From Pleodorina starrii (lineage: Eukaryota; Chlorophyta; Chlorophyceae; Chlamydomonadales; Volvocaceae), in assembly GCA_030267565.1 (NCBI GenBank), contig BRXU01000054.1:186001-250000 (forward strand): 64,000 bases of DNA, read 5' to 3'. Below, piece by piece: positions 22,458 through 36,931 of this stretch (within the stretch, counting starts at the first letter, position 1; every line of letters begins with the position of its first letter). The notes beneath the pieces are model-generated. The model worked only from the letters and a program-made list of their open reading frames with translations, did no database searches and was not told the DNA's origin. Made by a program: the position numbers and the translations under genes.

Positions 22458-23389
22458 ATGGCCCTCAAGAAGACTGTCAACCACCACAAGAAGAAGCACG
22501 GCGGCAAGCACCACCACAGGAGGTCTTCCTCCTCTGGCGGGTATCGCTCGAGCGACGGTGGCGCACCGCCCTCGGTGGAGGTTCTGTCTCACTGCATCGC
22601 TGCGGACTTTGATGAGACGCCAGCAGCCACAGGAGACATCGTAAGTAAACCGCACATACATTGCAGCCGCCACGAAGGTCATCCCGTCCTGCTATTTGCT
22701 CCAGCAGCCCTTCGTTGGTGTAGTATGTTGGCTCCATCTACGTAGCGCTTGAATGGTGTGGTATGCGTGTATACTGTGCTAAGTAAGCTAGAGATAGAGC
22801 GGGCGAGTCTGCAGCGTTTTAGCCAACAGTCATTGCGCGCGTGGTCAGCAAACCTAAACGGTTTAGGGGTTTATTGGCCGCCAACCAAGTCATGCCAGAC
22901 ATCACTCGTTGCCGGTTTGCGCGTCATTATTGGCTCGATCGGGAGAATCCTTACATACCACATACGTACGTACATACACACAACTCGGCCTCTGCGTACA
23001 TGTCGATAGATGCTCGCACGTGTGTATGGATGGTGCACGTTGATTGCCGCAGTGCGTGCACCAAGCAACAATGTGTACATATTGAAAACACATGCATGTT
23101 GATTCCAAGCATCGTGCGCACGCCGTGCCTCATTTGCTGTTTGCAAAACATACATATATACACGCACGTGCGGTGTTGCCCGATCGCGACCCATCCATGT
23201 ATCCGATCACAGGCGACGATGACGGCGGAGCCAGATGCTGAGCAGCAGTCGGCACAGGAGAGCGGCTTCGCGCCGCCGGGCCTCACCGAGCTGGTCATCA
23301 CTCAGGCCAAGAAGGCGTTTGCGGACGGCACGGCCTGGTTCACGGCTGGCTACGCCGGCGGGTTTGAGCTGTACAACTTTGCGCACTAG
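22458..23389 (+). CDS. Small basic protein of unknown function, tandem copy 1
   Basis: Two exons, 22458-22640 and 23213-23389, with canonical GTAAGT donor and CACAG acceptor, join in phase 0 to give 119 residues. The N-terminus is strongly basic (MALKKTVNHHKKKHGGKHHH) and Ser-rich. The middle is acidic (HCIAADFDE). The C-terminal exon ends with a compact stretch, LTELVITQAKKAFADGTAWF, then an aromatic/Gly tail closing in YNFAH. I do not recognise the family. A second gene with the same architecture starts 3.3 kb downstream. The near-identity of the second exons is the main evidence that both are real and selected. The basic start could bind nucleic acid or act as a targeting signal; that is speculation. 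Confidence 0.72.
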
Positions 23390-25501
<2,112 letters not shown>

Positions 25502-25590
25502 GGCGGTGACGCGGACGTCTGAATCGCTGCCTCCGTCATCCATATACGGCAAAACGCCCTCGCCCGAACACAATAAAAGGCATCATCCGA
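25502..25590 (+). promoter_or_regulatory. Conserved upstream module of small gene copy 2
   Basis: Counterpart of 22171-22283, without the 23-bp internal duplication. It ends 163 bases before the start codon. Confidence 0.5.
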
Positions 25591-25752
25591 TGTGGACAAA
25601 TCACTTGTCAATTATCAAACTATTTCCCTTCCTTACACAGTAATATCGCACACGCACGAGCGACTTGGTTATATATTATCCCGAAAGTCATCAACCATAA
25701 GCTGAATCGCCCCCATTATTCTCTTACGTAAATCCAACACCACAAGCAAGCC

Positions 25753-26719
25753 ATGGCCCTCAAGAAGACTGTCAACCACCACAAGAAGAAGCACGGCGGC
25801 AAGCATCACCGGAGGTCTTCCTCGTCCGGCGGGTATCGCTCGAGCGACGGCGGTGGCGCCCCGCCGACCTCTGTGGAGTGTCTGTCTCACTGCATCGCTG
25901 CGGACTTTGACACATCAGCAGCCACAGCAGGATACATCGTAAGTAATATGCCGCACATACGTACATACATTGCGGCCGCGCGCAATGAAGGCCATCCTGC
26001 TGTTTGCTCCAGCAGCCCTGCCTTGGTGTGTGTGTGGAACGAAGCTATGCCAAATAAGCTTGAGGTAGTCTGCTGGGTCTTAGCCTGCGGGCATCGGTTT
26101 AAGGGTTTATTTAGCCCGCCTCCAGCCATCCAACTAACATAATAAGACGGAAACCTCTGTCAGGGCCCCGCCCAACGTGTATATATATGCCTCCCTGCTG
26201 CTGCTATGTATGTTGGTTGCCATAGGATGCGAGAGTTACAATGAGGGACCACTAGGGTCATGCGCTGGCGCATTCTGAGTCAACCCTTAGGGTTGACCCT
26301 AAGAAACCCTTCCATGCAAACATAATAATAATAAAATCGAGGCCTGCACGTGTATTGCATGTGGCCGTGCATTTTAAATCAAGCGTCAACGAATATGAAA
26401 TGATGGTAACACATACACGCACGGTACGCATGTGCTACATAAGCATCGACTCGGTGCCTCAATTACAATGTCCGATTCATACATCGCTTGCCTGGGCTTG
26501 TACTGTTGCCCGATCGCGACCCATCCATACATCCGATCACAGGCGACGATGACGGCGGAGCCAGATGCTGAGCAGCAGTCGGCACAGGAGAGCGGCTTCG
26601 CGCCGCCGGGCCTCACCGAGCTGGTCATCACTCAGGCCAAGAAGGCGTTTGCGGACGGCACGGCCTGGTTCACGGCTGGCTACGCCGGCGGGTTTGAGCT
26701 TTACAACTTTGCGCACTAG
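25753..26719 (+). CDS. Small basic protein of unknown function, tandem copy 2
   Basis: Exons 25753-25938 and 26543-26719 give 120 residues. Exon 1 has the same MALKKTVNHHKKKHGGKHH start and the same Ser-rich and HCIAADFD segments as copy 1, with several residue changes and small indels. Exon 2 differs from copy 1 by a single silent base (CTG to CTT near the end). The 5' splice site (ATC|GTAAGTAA) and about 35 bases before the acceptor are also conserved, while the middle of the intron is unrelated. A TGTAA signal lies 640 bases past the stop. Function unknown. Confidence 0.72.
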
Positions 26720-27089
26720 CTAGATACGGTAGCTAGGTAGCTTAGCGTTCCAACTAACGCAAATTAGCGACTTGCGAGTCGGTCGTCGTCGTCTTGCCGG
26801 TATCCTGGCGTGTCCGCGCCGGCGCCTTCCTTTCCGTTTTCTTCCCATCCGTTTTCATCCGGCCGACGTCCGTCGGAAGGCTTAGCGAGCGAGCGGCCGC
26901 GATTGCGGCTGATCATAGTGATCTTCTATCTTGACCTCGGGCTCGTTATTTGCCTTCGGGTACGGTTGGCTTCGTAATAATCTCTTCTAATTATATATGC
27001 GTCCCCCCTGACACTTTAGGCCGTTACTTCACACACACACACACACACGTACCGGAGGGCGACAATAAGTGAGCGCGCGTGCATTCGTT

Positions 27090-27590
27090 TATTTGCAGCA
27101 ACTAGGTTGATTGCGGCGGTGCGTGCATGCATGGACCTGTCATGTGTGCCTTTGTGATGGCCAGGCACACGCACGCACGTGATGATAGATGACAGCGGCG
27201 GCGGGTAGGACGATAAAAATACAGATAATGGCTGACAGTTGCTTGCAGGCCCATTTCATAGCTCGCTCGGCGGTTAGGAGAAATGGGGCGCGCGCGTAAT
27301 AATGTGCACAGAAGTCACAGGCGGATAGCTAGTATATCCAAGGTGTATTAATTATTGTAATGGTATCGTATATTATTGCCCCCCAGCAGTCAGTGTATGT
27401 ATTGTGGTGATGCGGGACGACGTGCGTGATGATGGTTCGTTGCAGGGTTCGTTGGAGGGTTGGACGGAAGCAAAACGGCCGGCACCGGATGTACGGCGCA
27501 GCGTACGTGATGTATGTTTGTTATGACGGAAGCCTGTCGTAACGTTTTCCATTGTATCCGTCCATCCTTCACACACACTCACACACACCA
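27090..27590 (+). repeat. 3' boundary of the duplicated small-gene block
   Basis: Diverged match to about 23640-24000 in the same orientation, including ACAGGCGGAT, TATTATTGCC, GATGGTTCG/GACGGTTGG and GACGGAAGCC. It shows that the duplication unit included promoter, gene and 3' flank. Confidence 0.6.
27356..27360 (+). terminator. Candidate TGTAA poly(A) signal of copy 2
   Basis: TGTAA is the usual volvocine algal poly(A) signal. The aligned position in copy 1 (23786-23790) reads TGTAG. Confidence 0.4.
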
Positions 27591-28399
27591 GGGCGGTGTA
27601 TCACACACACTTTACGCTGTATGACGGGGCAAGCACTCATCAATCGATCAATCGTGCCGCTTGGCGGGAGATCGAGGATCACGATGCATGCACGGTACAC
27701 TAGAAGGAGAGAGACATGCGCACTTTATGTTACGAAGCGCAACAAGCAGCCAAGCGCATGGCTGGCCCACGACCTCAAGTGCGGAAGCCCAGCCCAGTTG
27801 GGATCTGATCGATCAGTTTTCAAAGGACCCAGATCGATGTGTATGGGGAGCAGTCGTTATCGTGTAAAGTTTTGTATCCACGCCTGTCACCAGGAGCCTG
27901 TTCGCGGGAGGCCGGGGTTTGATCCCCCGTGACGGCGATTGCACACCAAGTAAGCAACAATGCTTCGTGTGGTGTATGTTGGTGCCATCCATACAAATAA
28001 ATATAAATAGCATTTATTGCTGAGTTATTCGTTACCACCAAGCAACATCAACATCGGCGTTGTTACGCCGCGCGTTGCCCGACGAACCGCGAGGCCGTCT
28101 TTACGTTAGATCGTGACAAGACTGTACTCCATCCTTTGTCGTCTTTACGTTAGATCGTGACAAGACTATACTCCATCCTTTGTTTTTAAACGTGGAACGT
28201 TTGCTCAACTGTCGTGCGGTCCGCGAAATGGACAAAGTAAGATGGAAAGCCGCAAAGCTTAGCACTCCGCGGTACCTGTTCGTGCATGTTTAAGAAACGG
28301 ATGGAGACGCAGATTTGGAACATTGGATGTTTGCGTGGCTGAGTAAGGCTGTCGTGAAAAGTCCAGGGATACCTCAGTTGGAACCACCTGGAATGTGGC
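27591..28399. other. Spacer with tRNA-like hairpin and 44-bp tandem repeat
   Basis: 27913-27929 folds as a tRNA T-arm: five perfect pairs (CGGGG/CCCCG) around a seven-base loop TTTGATC. GCCTGTCA at 27882-27889 pairs with TGACGGC at 27930-27936 apart from one bulged T. The space between is too short for D and anticodon arms, so it is not a tRNA gene. 28096-28139 and 28140-28183 are 44-bp tandem copies of CGTCTTTACGTTAGATCGTG and following bases, differing at one or two positions. No gene was seen. Confidence 0.55.
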
Positions 28400-31300
28400 G
28401 TGCACATATGTTTCTTCGAATGCGGCAATGACATGGTGTTGCTCTCCCGTATGCTTCTGCTGTTTAAGATAGCGAATCCCCACTTTTCGGTTCGCTTTCG
28501 CAAGACGTCGCAGCTGGCGCTTGCAAGGTCATCGTCGATACAGCAATCTGACGAAGGTAGAAGCTTACTGAAGAGAGGGAGCTCGGCCATAAACGTGCCG
28601 TTCGGAGTGGAGGGTTCCATAGCGTGCCCACCCATGTTGAACGGCACCGACGTTGAGGCGCAGCTGCCGAGCGCTCCAAAGCAGCGGAGGGCTACCATCG
28701 CTGGCGTTCTTACGTCCTCAATCGTATATGACTGGTTGGCCGCGCTCGCTTGCCTCATTCTAGCGCTTGGACTTGAGAAGGCCAAGCCACGGCACGTATA
28801 TGTCTTGGAGGAGACATTATACTTGCACAGCTATCCGCACAAGGTAAAAGATTTGGCTCGGACGAGTCCTCGTCGCCGAGGGCGACCATGTGCGTGTTTT
28901 TTGACCATGGGGCAGCTATTGCCAAATGCCCGGAGCCCGCCGGCCAAAACATCAGCATGCGCGCATTGCGGCCATTGCGATGCACGTGTGTTCGGAACGG
29001 ATGCCTGTCGGTGTTTCCCCATGGACCTGGCAGGCAGACGTCTTCTGGCCCAACCTGCTGTACACAAGGTCAAAGTTTCTCCCGGCAGGCGCACGGTCCC
29101 CGCAAGGGCCCTGACCCTCATTCCACAAGGGCCTGCCTCCTCCCATCCAGTTATATTTCCACACGCGACGGCTCCGTTCCACGTGCTCCCTTACGCCGCG
29201 CTTCCGTTCTTGCACTGGATCCAACCTCGATCCGCCACAGCCACTTTCGCATCACCGTACTCAATCATCAATGGAGGCACAAATAGGCCCGGACGCAGAG
29301 CCGCGCCTGGATCCCCACCCACCCGTCCCGCCCACCGCCGCCCTACCCCCCACCTCCCACCCCCCCAATACACACAGGACAACACCGTGCCTTCCTGGAC
29401 CGTGCCCGTGTACGGCCTCCTCGGGCCGTTGGTGCTGCTCTTCGTGTCCTCGCGCTTCGTGGCGCGGCGCCCCTGGATTGAACTCGCGAGGCTGTGGGCG
29501 GCGCTGGCACTGGCCTTCTTCATGACGGGGGCAATCACCAACTGCCTAAAACTGCCCGTCGGCCGGTTGCGACCCAACTTCGTCAAAACCTGCTGGCCCA
29601 ACGGCACCTTGGTGTTTCAGAACAGGGACCAGGTGCGGGCGTGTGTGTGCGGGCGTGCGGGTTTGCTGGCTTGAGGGCTGGCGCCGCGATGTGGGTCGGC
29701 GGGCGCGGCGGTGGCGGTGGCAGTGGCAGTGGCGGGGTGCGACGCCGCGAACCGGCGGGTTCCTGAATCCTCCAAGCTCGAAAGTGGGGACAAGTTGGGG
29801 ATGGGGCGCTAATCGACCCAGATGAGAGCGACGTGGCGTGCGACCCACATCGCGGGTCGGCCGCGGGACCGCACTGCGCCTGACCGACCGGATTACCTCC
29901 CCGCCGACCTGCACCTGACCGGGCGCCGGGTTGCATTGCCCGGTAGGCCCTATGGCACCTGGGGCACCACCGGGGTACTTGCGCTGGGCTAGGGGCCCGT
30001 CGTACACTGCTACCTCACGTGGGCACAACACTCGCGGGCACAAGCTTAGCTCAGGGCCTGTTCTTGCAGCAAGGATGGTGCACGGTTGCGCTCTGGCAAT
30101 GAGGACGTGCGTGCGCACCAGGCCGTATCGCTGACGTCAAGCTCCTCTTCCCCTTGTTGTCGCCCACGCCTCTCGTATGCGCTCGGTCTGGGCGTGATTC
30201 TGACCCTAAACCTGGCGACACCTCGACCGCGACCGCGCCGCTGCGCAGTGGGGCGGCTATGCGGTGTGCGATCCCCGCGTGTCCGAGGGAGATGCGGAGG
30301 AGATTCGGAAGAGCTGGCCCAGCGGTAGGAATGGAGCGGGAGGGGGCCGTTTTCGGCCTAAAGCGTGATGAGGGGGCAGGGATCGGGATCGGGAGTTGCG
30401 AATGGCTCGGCGGGCGCCCGGCGTTTGTGACGAATGGGCTGTGCCCGGCCGAGTTCATCCCCGCGCTGAGTCGGTCGCCGCGTGCCGTGCCGCGCCGCGC
30501 CGCGGCACCCTTTTCGCAAACGCGGCCTGCGTCGCGTGGTAAGGGCAAGGGAGGGCGCGCGCGCGTTCGCCCGTTTGCACGCACTTTCCTCGCACTGAGT
30601 CGCAACTCACCCATGGGCCATGGCGCCTCCGACTTACACCCGTCCAGCCCTAGCTGGCTGGCTAGCTGGCTGCCCTCCGATCGATCCGCAGGCCCCGGAG
30701 ATATGCACCCCCCTTTGGAGAAACGCCAGGCGGGTTGCCGCCCACCTTTGGAAGGCCCTTTGAAAGGGCTGAGATCACCGGCCACCGACCTTACACGCCC
30801 TCTGTCTTCGTCCTCTCGGCCCCCGAACACTCGACTCCACCCCCAACGCTCCTCCCCTGTCACCTCCCGCCTCCTTCCTCCTCCCGAGCGAGAGACAGAC
30901 GGGCCAGGCTCGGGGTCCGGCGCGCCCCGCCTTCCCGCAAGGTCTCCTTGTTGACACTCGAACAGCGCTCGACCTGTCGCGCTCGCTTTCCGCTTTCCGT
31001 TTGCTTGCCGCCGCAGGACACAGCTCCCTGAGCGCCGCCGGTCTGGGCTTCACGACCTATTACCTGCTGGGTCAGCTGCGGCCCTTCTCCGCTGCCGCCT
31101 GCGAGGGAAGGCTGTGGCGGTTGACGGTGGCGCTGCTGCCTAGTTTCGGAGCGGTGGCGGTGGCGGTCACGCGCGTGCTCGATTACTGGCATTTCACTTC
31201 GGACGCGCTGACAGGTGCGAGAGCTACGGGTAGCTGGGCTGAGCTGTTGCTACCGGATCGTAGCACAGTTGCGCATCCGACCAGACTGGCTGCCGGTAGT

Positions 31301-31824
31301 TTTACAAACCCTAAGTTGAAGGACGGTTTGTTTTTTTGGAGGACGCGTGTTGGCCCGTTGGGATGCATGCCGTGGGTGGTGCTGAATGGCTGACCGCGGG
31401 TTTGGAGGGTTTTTGGGTAGGCCCCCGCGTCCCCCACGTGTGTGGGCGTGTGCGTGCTCGTGCATGTGATGTTCGCCTCTCACCCTGCCTCTCGGCATTT
31501 CGCTCCGTTCTCCACCTTCGTCGCCACCTCCAGCCCCGGGCATACCTACCTCCACCACCAACACCACCACCTTGACCATCTCCACCACCACCGCGCATCC
31601 ACACCGCAGGCCTCGCGATCGGCTTCATCACTGCGTTCGTCGTCTACCAAGCCATGTACCCGCCCCTCACACACCCGCGCTGCGATCTACCGAGGGACGT
31701 CCTGGCTGCGGCGGAGCGAGGCGGCGGCGCTGCCGGAGCCGGGGCCGCAACCGGCTCGTGGCTGGGCGGCGACTTTCCCGTTCCCGCCCACAAGGGGCAG
31801 GGCGTGGGGGCGGCAAGTTCGTGA
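28400..31824 (+). CDS. PAP2-type lipid phosphate phosphatase
   Basis: Five phase-compatible exons, 28400-28843, 29378-29632, 30249-30324, 31017-31214 and 31610-31824, give up to 395 residues. The PAP2 catalytic motifs are present: KLPVGRLRP (K-x6-RP), WPSGHSS (PSGH, split by an intron) and TRVLDYWHFTSD (SR-x5-H-x3-D, with Thr for the usual Ser). Hydrophobic segments match the six-span fold: DWLAALACLILALGL, VYGLLGPLVLLFVS, LALAFFMTGAITN, LGFTTYYLLG, VALLPSFGAVAVAV, LAIGFITAFVVYQAM. Such enzymes dephosphorylate phosphatidic acid and related lipids in membranes. SNTVP-like DNTVPSWTVPVYG is typical of plant LPPs. The start is uncertain: in-frame ATGs at 28433, 28451 and 28636 would remove part of a poorly conserved N-terminus. 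Intron 1 (534 bases) is open in frame and divisible by three. Confidence 0.88.
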
Positions 31825-32563
31825 CTGGCGCCGGCCGGGGATTCGCCTCAGTGCCGAGCAGGAGCACAAGCCAAGGCGCAGCTGCAGGCTTCCAACTCGG
31901 ATGCAGCAGCAGCAGCTGTAGATCAGGGCGGCGGCGGGCAACTACCCGGGACGCGGGGCGGCGGCGGCGGACCGCCGCCGCTGCCGCCGCGCCGACGGAG
32001 CGGCGCGTTCGCGGCCGCGCCTGACAAGCCAGTAGTGGCGGCTGCTGCCGCCACCGCTACTGTTGCTGCTGCTGCATCGCCCGGCGGCGCGGATCTTTCG
32101 GCCAGCCTCAGCGTCAAGGACGACGGGGCCCGGAGGGTTTCGGAGCCGGTCAGTGGCCCGCGAGCGGGAGGGCCCGTCAGTGACACGCCCGCGGGGACGC
32201 GCTTCAGCGTGGCCCTCGTGGCTAGTGAGACGCCGCCATTTTCGACCGTCGCCGGCGGAGCTGTTTTCGGCGGTGACGGCTCGCGGACTGGTCGTGCCAG
32301 CCCCAGGGGCTGGTGCGCATCGCCCTTGGCGCCGGCGCCCTGAAGCGGGAGCGAGGGGTGTGGGGCGGTGGCGGCGGTGGTGGTAGAGCGGGGCAAGGAC
32401 GCGCGCGTCGGGGATGGAGATTCCAGCCAGGCGGGCGTCCAGAAACTGGGCGGCCTGGTCGGTGCGCATCAGATTCGCTGCGGTGTTCAGTTGACGGCCG
32501 GCCGGCCGCCTGCTGGCCTGTAGATTGGGTGGGATCGACCGACCGACCGACCTCGGCTGCCGC

Positions 32564-32709
32564 AGCCGCAAGCCGCAGCCGGGCTATACGGTGCGTGTTG
32601 GCGGTTGGGTGGCGGCAGCCGCAAGCCGCAGCCGGGCTATACGGTGCGTGTTGGCGGTTGGGTGGCGGCAGCCGCAAGCCGCAGCCGGGCTATACGGTGC
32701 GTGTTGGCG
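32564..32709. repeat. 53-bp tandem repeat, about 2.75 copies
   Basis: Units begin at 32564, 32617 and 32670 with AGCCGCAAGCCGCAGCCGGG and continue through CTATACGGTGCGTGTTGGCG. Copies look identical where they overlap. Confidence 0.9.
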
Positions 32710-33937
32710 CAGTGTGCAAGTGAGCGTGCTCTGGGCTGGGCATGTGAGCGTTTGAGCATGCGCAGTGAGCATGCGCTGGGCTGATGGGTGATCCTACATT
32801 TGGCTCAGGAGAGCACTGGCTTACCTTGTTGCCGAACTGACTAATGGGGCGGCTGAACGTGCGCAGGGCGGTGATGTCCGCTGGGTCAGTTCGCCTGCGA
32901 TGGTGACCGCTGGGGGCTGGGGGCGCTCTGTGTGCTCTGGGGACGACAGTCGATGGTCGGTGAGTAAGGGGCCTCGCTCGCAGCTCGACGGTATTATTCG
33001 GCGTGTGGGAGAGGAGAGGAGCACGGTTGCAGCGCGGGCCCGAGCGAGCGTGTGCGGGTTTCTTTCGGGGTCTCTGGGGTGCCGCGTGCGGGCGGACAGC
33101 TTTCTTGCAGCTTTGTCGCACCGGGCAGGGAGAGACGACCTAGCATGTCGAGTCGTCGACGAGCCAAGGAGTCGTCCTCTCTCCCGCACGGGGCCCCCGC
33201 TCCGCATCGGGCCCCATCCCGCGTATCTCGCGCGGCATATGCCACTCTTAGCCTCGTTGCCCTCGGCCTGCGGTGGGGGCGGCTGTGCTGTTGAGCGGGC
33301 CGCAGCGTGCAAGCCGTTGAGAGCGTCGTGGACACGGCAGCTGCGACAGCCACGCGGGGGCGCCGCCGCCTGTTCGTCGTATTTATGTTATGTATCCTGC
33401 TGGCTTCCGCGACACGAAGGAAGAAGAAGAGATAGACGCGAGTCACGGCTGATGGGGCCTTATTATATCGTATTCCCCGCTGAGAGCGCGGCGAGTACTG
33501 CGGATTGGCTTGCACGGCAAAGGCGGCTTGTCGGTATTATGTACCGTTGCCGTATGGTGTCGATGCACACGGCCTGCTTTGCATGGCTAACTGTGAGGGC
33601 TTCTCTGGACTCGTACTGTACAGGCTCCTTGTGCAACTCTGGGTAACCCCGCGTGTTCCTTCGCTGCGGTACTTACTTTCTTAAGAACCCCGCATGTACC
33701 GTACTGTTATTGGGTGCTGTGTGGAATGGACTGGCGCCGCCGCATCAAACCGCCGTGGCGTCGGTGTCAGTGATGAGCCTAGAGAAGGAAAGGTAATGCG
33801 GGGGCGTTGCAGCAATTGTGGGCCCGACAAAGCGGCTTTTCGCCGCCACCTCATCCGCGCCCCCCGAGATCAAGACACAGCACCTCCTCGGGCCGGCCTG
33901 GGCGACAGCGGCCTGTGTGTGTGCGGGAGGGGCGTTC

Positions 33938-34181
33938 AGGGGTTGGCAGAAGGTGCGTGTGATTAGGGATGGGCGAGAGGTGCGTGTGTGTAGGGGTTGG
34001 TGGAAGGTGCGTGTGTGTAGGGATGGGCGAAAGGTGCGTGTCGTTAGGGGTTGGCGCAAGTGTCTTTAGGGGTAGGCGAAAGGTGCGTGTGTTTAGGGGT
34101 TGGCGGAAAGTGCGTGTGATTAGGGATGGGTGCAAGGTGCGTGTCTTTCGGGATTGGCGCAAGGTGCGTGTCTTTAGGGTT
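33938..34181. repeat. Minisatellite, AAGGTGCGTGTNNTTAGGG
   Basis: About nine diverged units of 26-29 bases, each containing GGCGNAAGGTGCGTGT followed by a TAGGG-like spacer. Confidence 0.85.
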
Positions 34182-34476
34182 TTCTTACGCTGGTGGGATG
34201 GCGCAAGGTGATACCGTTGTCAAACGGGGTCTGCTCTGTCGTGCGCAGGCAGCGAGCGAGCGCGGCGAACGCCATGCGACTGCTCCTTGGACGCATGCCG
34301 GACCGGTTTGGCGTTTGGCGGCGGCGGAAGCGGAAGCGCACCCAAGTGTCCGCATTTCGGGCGAGCAACTACCGCATCTCCCCAACATGGCATGAGCATG
34401 GCACTGCGCTCAAGACGTCATAGCAAACCCCGCCCCTGCATAGCGGATTCGCCTCGGGTACATTAGTTTGCATGCG

Positions 34477-34538
34477 ATGGTGCGGTTCTGTCGAGTGGTG
34501 GCCACCACCACCACCACCACTCGACAGAACCGCACCAT
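34477..34538. repeat. Perfect 25-bp inverted repeat with CCA-repeat loop
   Basis: 34477-34501 (starting ATGGTGCGGTTCTGTCGAGT) is exactly reverse-complemented at 34514-34538. The 12-base spacer is CCACCACCACCA. A transcript would form a long hairpin. Confidence 0.92.
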
Positions 34539-36931
34539 GGTGGCCGCTGTTACGATGGGCTCCAGACCGGTAGGCAGCCGCCCTTTGGGCCGCCGCCCGC
34601 CGGCGCGGGGAGCCAGGAGTTTTGAAAGCTCTGACGGTACCCAGCCGCTCGCCCGCGGCAGGGCATACTCGAGAGTACCGTAGCCAGCGAAGTAGTCAGC
34701 GCAAGTTGCATCATCGCAAAATGGATAACCGGGCAAGGCAGCCATCCAACGAAACCATACGGTAATGAAGGGAAAGCGATATGACGGCGTGGCGAGTCCC
34801 AGCTTGGCTCCGTCCCAAGCACGGGTCCTCCGCGGGAAACCGCCGCCAAAGCCTCCACCACCACCACCGCCTCAGCTCCCCGCCGGCCCTCATTGAAATT
34901 CTCCTCCGCCTCCCCAGCCGCCCAGCTTTAGAACCAGAACGCAGAGCCTGTCATTGGAATATCAGCACGACAATGCGGACTGAAGCTGACGGCGAACCAG
35001 AACCCGCAGAACCCGCGCGGCCCCCAGGAAAGGAGGGGCGACATACCATGCGACAACAAGCAAGGCGCGCTGACCGTCGTGTAATCGCCGGTCCATTGGG
35101 GGCGTGTGCGCCGTGCTCTCCCTGTCACATAGGTACGCGCAAGCAGGCACACACACACACCCTACCGGGCCGGCTTCGCATTGCACAGCCTCTTGAACCC
35201 ACCCAGGAACATACGGTACACATGCATTTCAGCCCCCGATCCGTGCATGTTTGTGTACGGTAAAACCCCATCCTTTGCATTACCCTCCTTGCGCATGGGC
35301 CGTTGGAAACCCATAATCTTCTACACAGTCGTGTAAGCAGCGTCCAAGGCCCACCCACCGACCCAGCCAGCCACGACGCATCCAGCCGCGTTCCCATCCG
35401 CTGCCGCCGCCGCCTACCGCCGCCGCCCTCCCTCCGTCCTTAATACAGCCCCGCCTGCCCACCCGCCTGCCCACCCGCCTGCCTGCCCGCCTGCAAGCTA
35501 CACTGTGTACCGGTTCATGCATTTGACGTTCATTACGGGTTCGTCCCACAGCTGCCATCCGAAGCACGCGGCTGCCGGAGGCGTCATCTCCTCCAGGGAA
35601 GGGAAGCATCTCCCTCCACCCCCCCCCCCGGAAAGGACCTGCAGGCCGACCACCTGCATACCGGTATGCCCCCAGCCAGCGCCGTCCGCAGCGGTGCGAC
35701 CCATGGGACCAAATCCATGCGCCTGAGAGTCTGACTATTCATACCGTACGGGCGGTTGTTGCTGGTGCCGTTGCTGCTCACCTGCACGTGTACATCACGC
35801 TCATGGGCTGACCGACTGACGGACCAAATGCCCAGCAAACGGCTCGCCCTCGTCGCGCCTTCGCCTAGCTTCCCTACCCGTGAAGGCACCGTCAGGAACG
35901 GCGTCCTCCCACCCCCAACCCCCCCACAGCACCGCTGGGGCCACACGACCGAAACAAACGAAACGCAAACCCTAACGAAGTCTCGGGGGTATGCATATGC
36001 AAGTTTATACAGCTGGCTGCAGAGACTGCCAGCGCCGCGTCACGGACTGGTCTGTCTGCCGCTCTGCCAATGACAGGACACCTGCCGCCCATGCCTGGTG
36101 GCATGCCGATGCGGTTGATGAAATGCAGGCGCACACACACGCACATACACACATGCACTCAACCGTTGTTCGGATATGGGGAGGGATACGAGCCCCATAA
36201 CCTTGCAACACACAGACACAGACACAGACACACAGACACGCGTCTCTCCCTGCGTCAAGATGTATGGATCACGATCACGACACCTGCTGCCGCTGCTGCT
36301 GCTGTGGCGGAGGTGGCGGCCGCTGCTGGTGCGGAGGTGGCGGCGGAGGCGGAGGTGGCGGCGGAGGCGGCGGCCCGTCCCATGAGTCTCCTGGGTCACA
36401 CACGGCCGCTGCCTACACTGTCCTCGTCAGCCAGCAAGCGCACAGTCCTCGAGGTGAGATGAGGTGCCGCATCGCATTCTACCAGCCGTCGCCGTACACC
36501 CGCTGTGCCTGACACGATGTACTGTCGTGGAGGCAGTGCAAGCAGTGCAACACGGCCGCCATCGTACTGAGAGCGACCCGCGGGTCATTCCGCCGTGGGC
36601 AGTACATAACCTTAGGGGTTCCCACCCCGTCCGCCGGAGGCGTGGTGCTAATCCGCCGGAGGCGGGTGATGCTAGACCGCCGTCATTTCACCACCGGCAC
36701 ACAGCCGTCCCGCTGGCGGCGGCCAAAGCGGCGCCGCCGTCACCGCCGGCCAGCGCTGCCGCCGCCACTGGAACCACCGCCGCCACTGGCACCACCAGCG
36801 CCACTGGCGCCGCCGTCACCGCCGGCCGGCGCTGCCGCCGCCGCGCGGCCCTCAATGGAGAAGCACGCGGCGGCTCCGCACGCGGCTCCCCGGCCGGCCG
36901 ACCGCGGCCGCCGCTGCCGTCGCCGCCGCCG

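Larger units (their letters stand above)
31825..36931. other. Intergenic region between LPP and the MAP3K 3' ends
   Basis: No supported gene in about 5.1 kb. It contains the LPP 3' flank, a 53-bp tandem repeat (32564-32709), a 28-29-bp minisatellite (33938-34181), a perfect 25-bp inverted repeat (34477-34538), a weak CGCTGCGGTACTTAC match at 33663-33678, CA runs near 36128-36238 and the palindrome GACCCGCGGGTC at 36575-36586. Long frames here are GC-driven and overlap on both strands. Confidence 0.5.

Noticed and set aside
32564..34181. Tandem repeats considered as a CRISPR array
   Set aside because: Units are contiguous minisatellites without unique spacers, in eukaryotic nuclear DNA.
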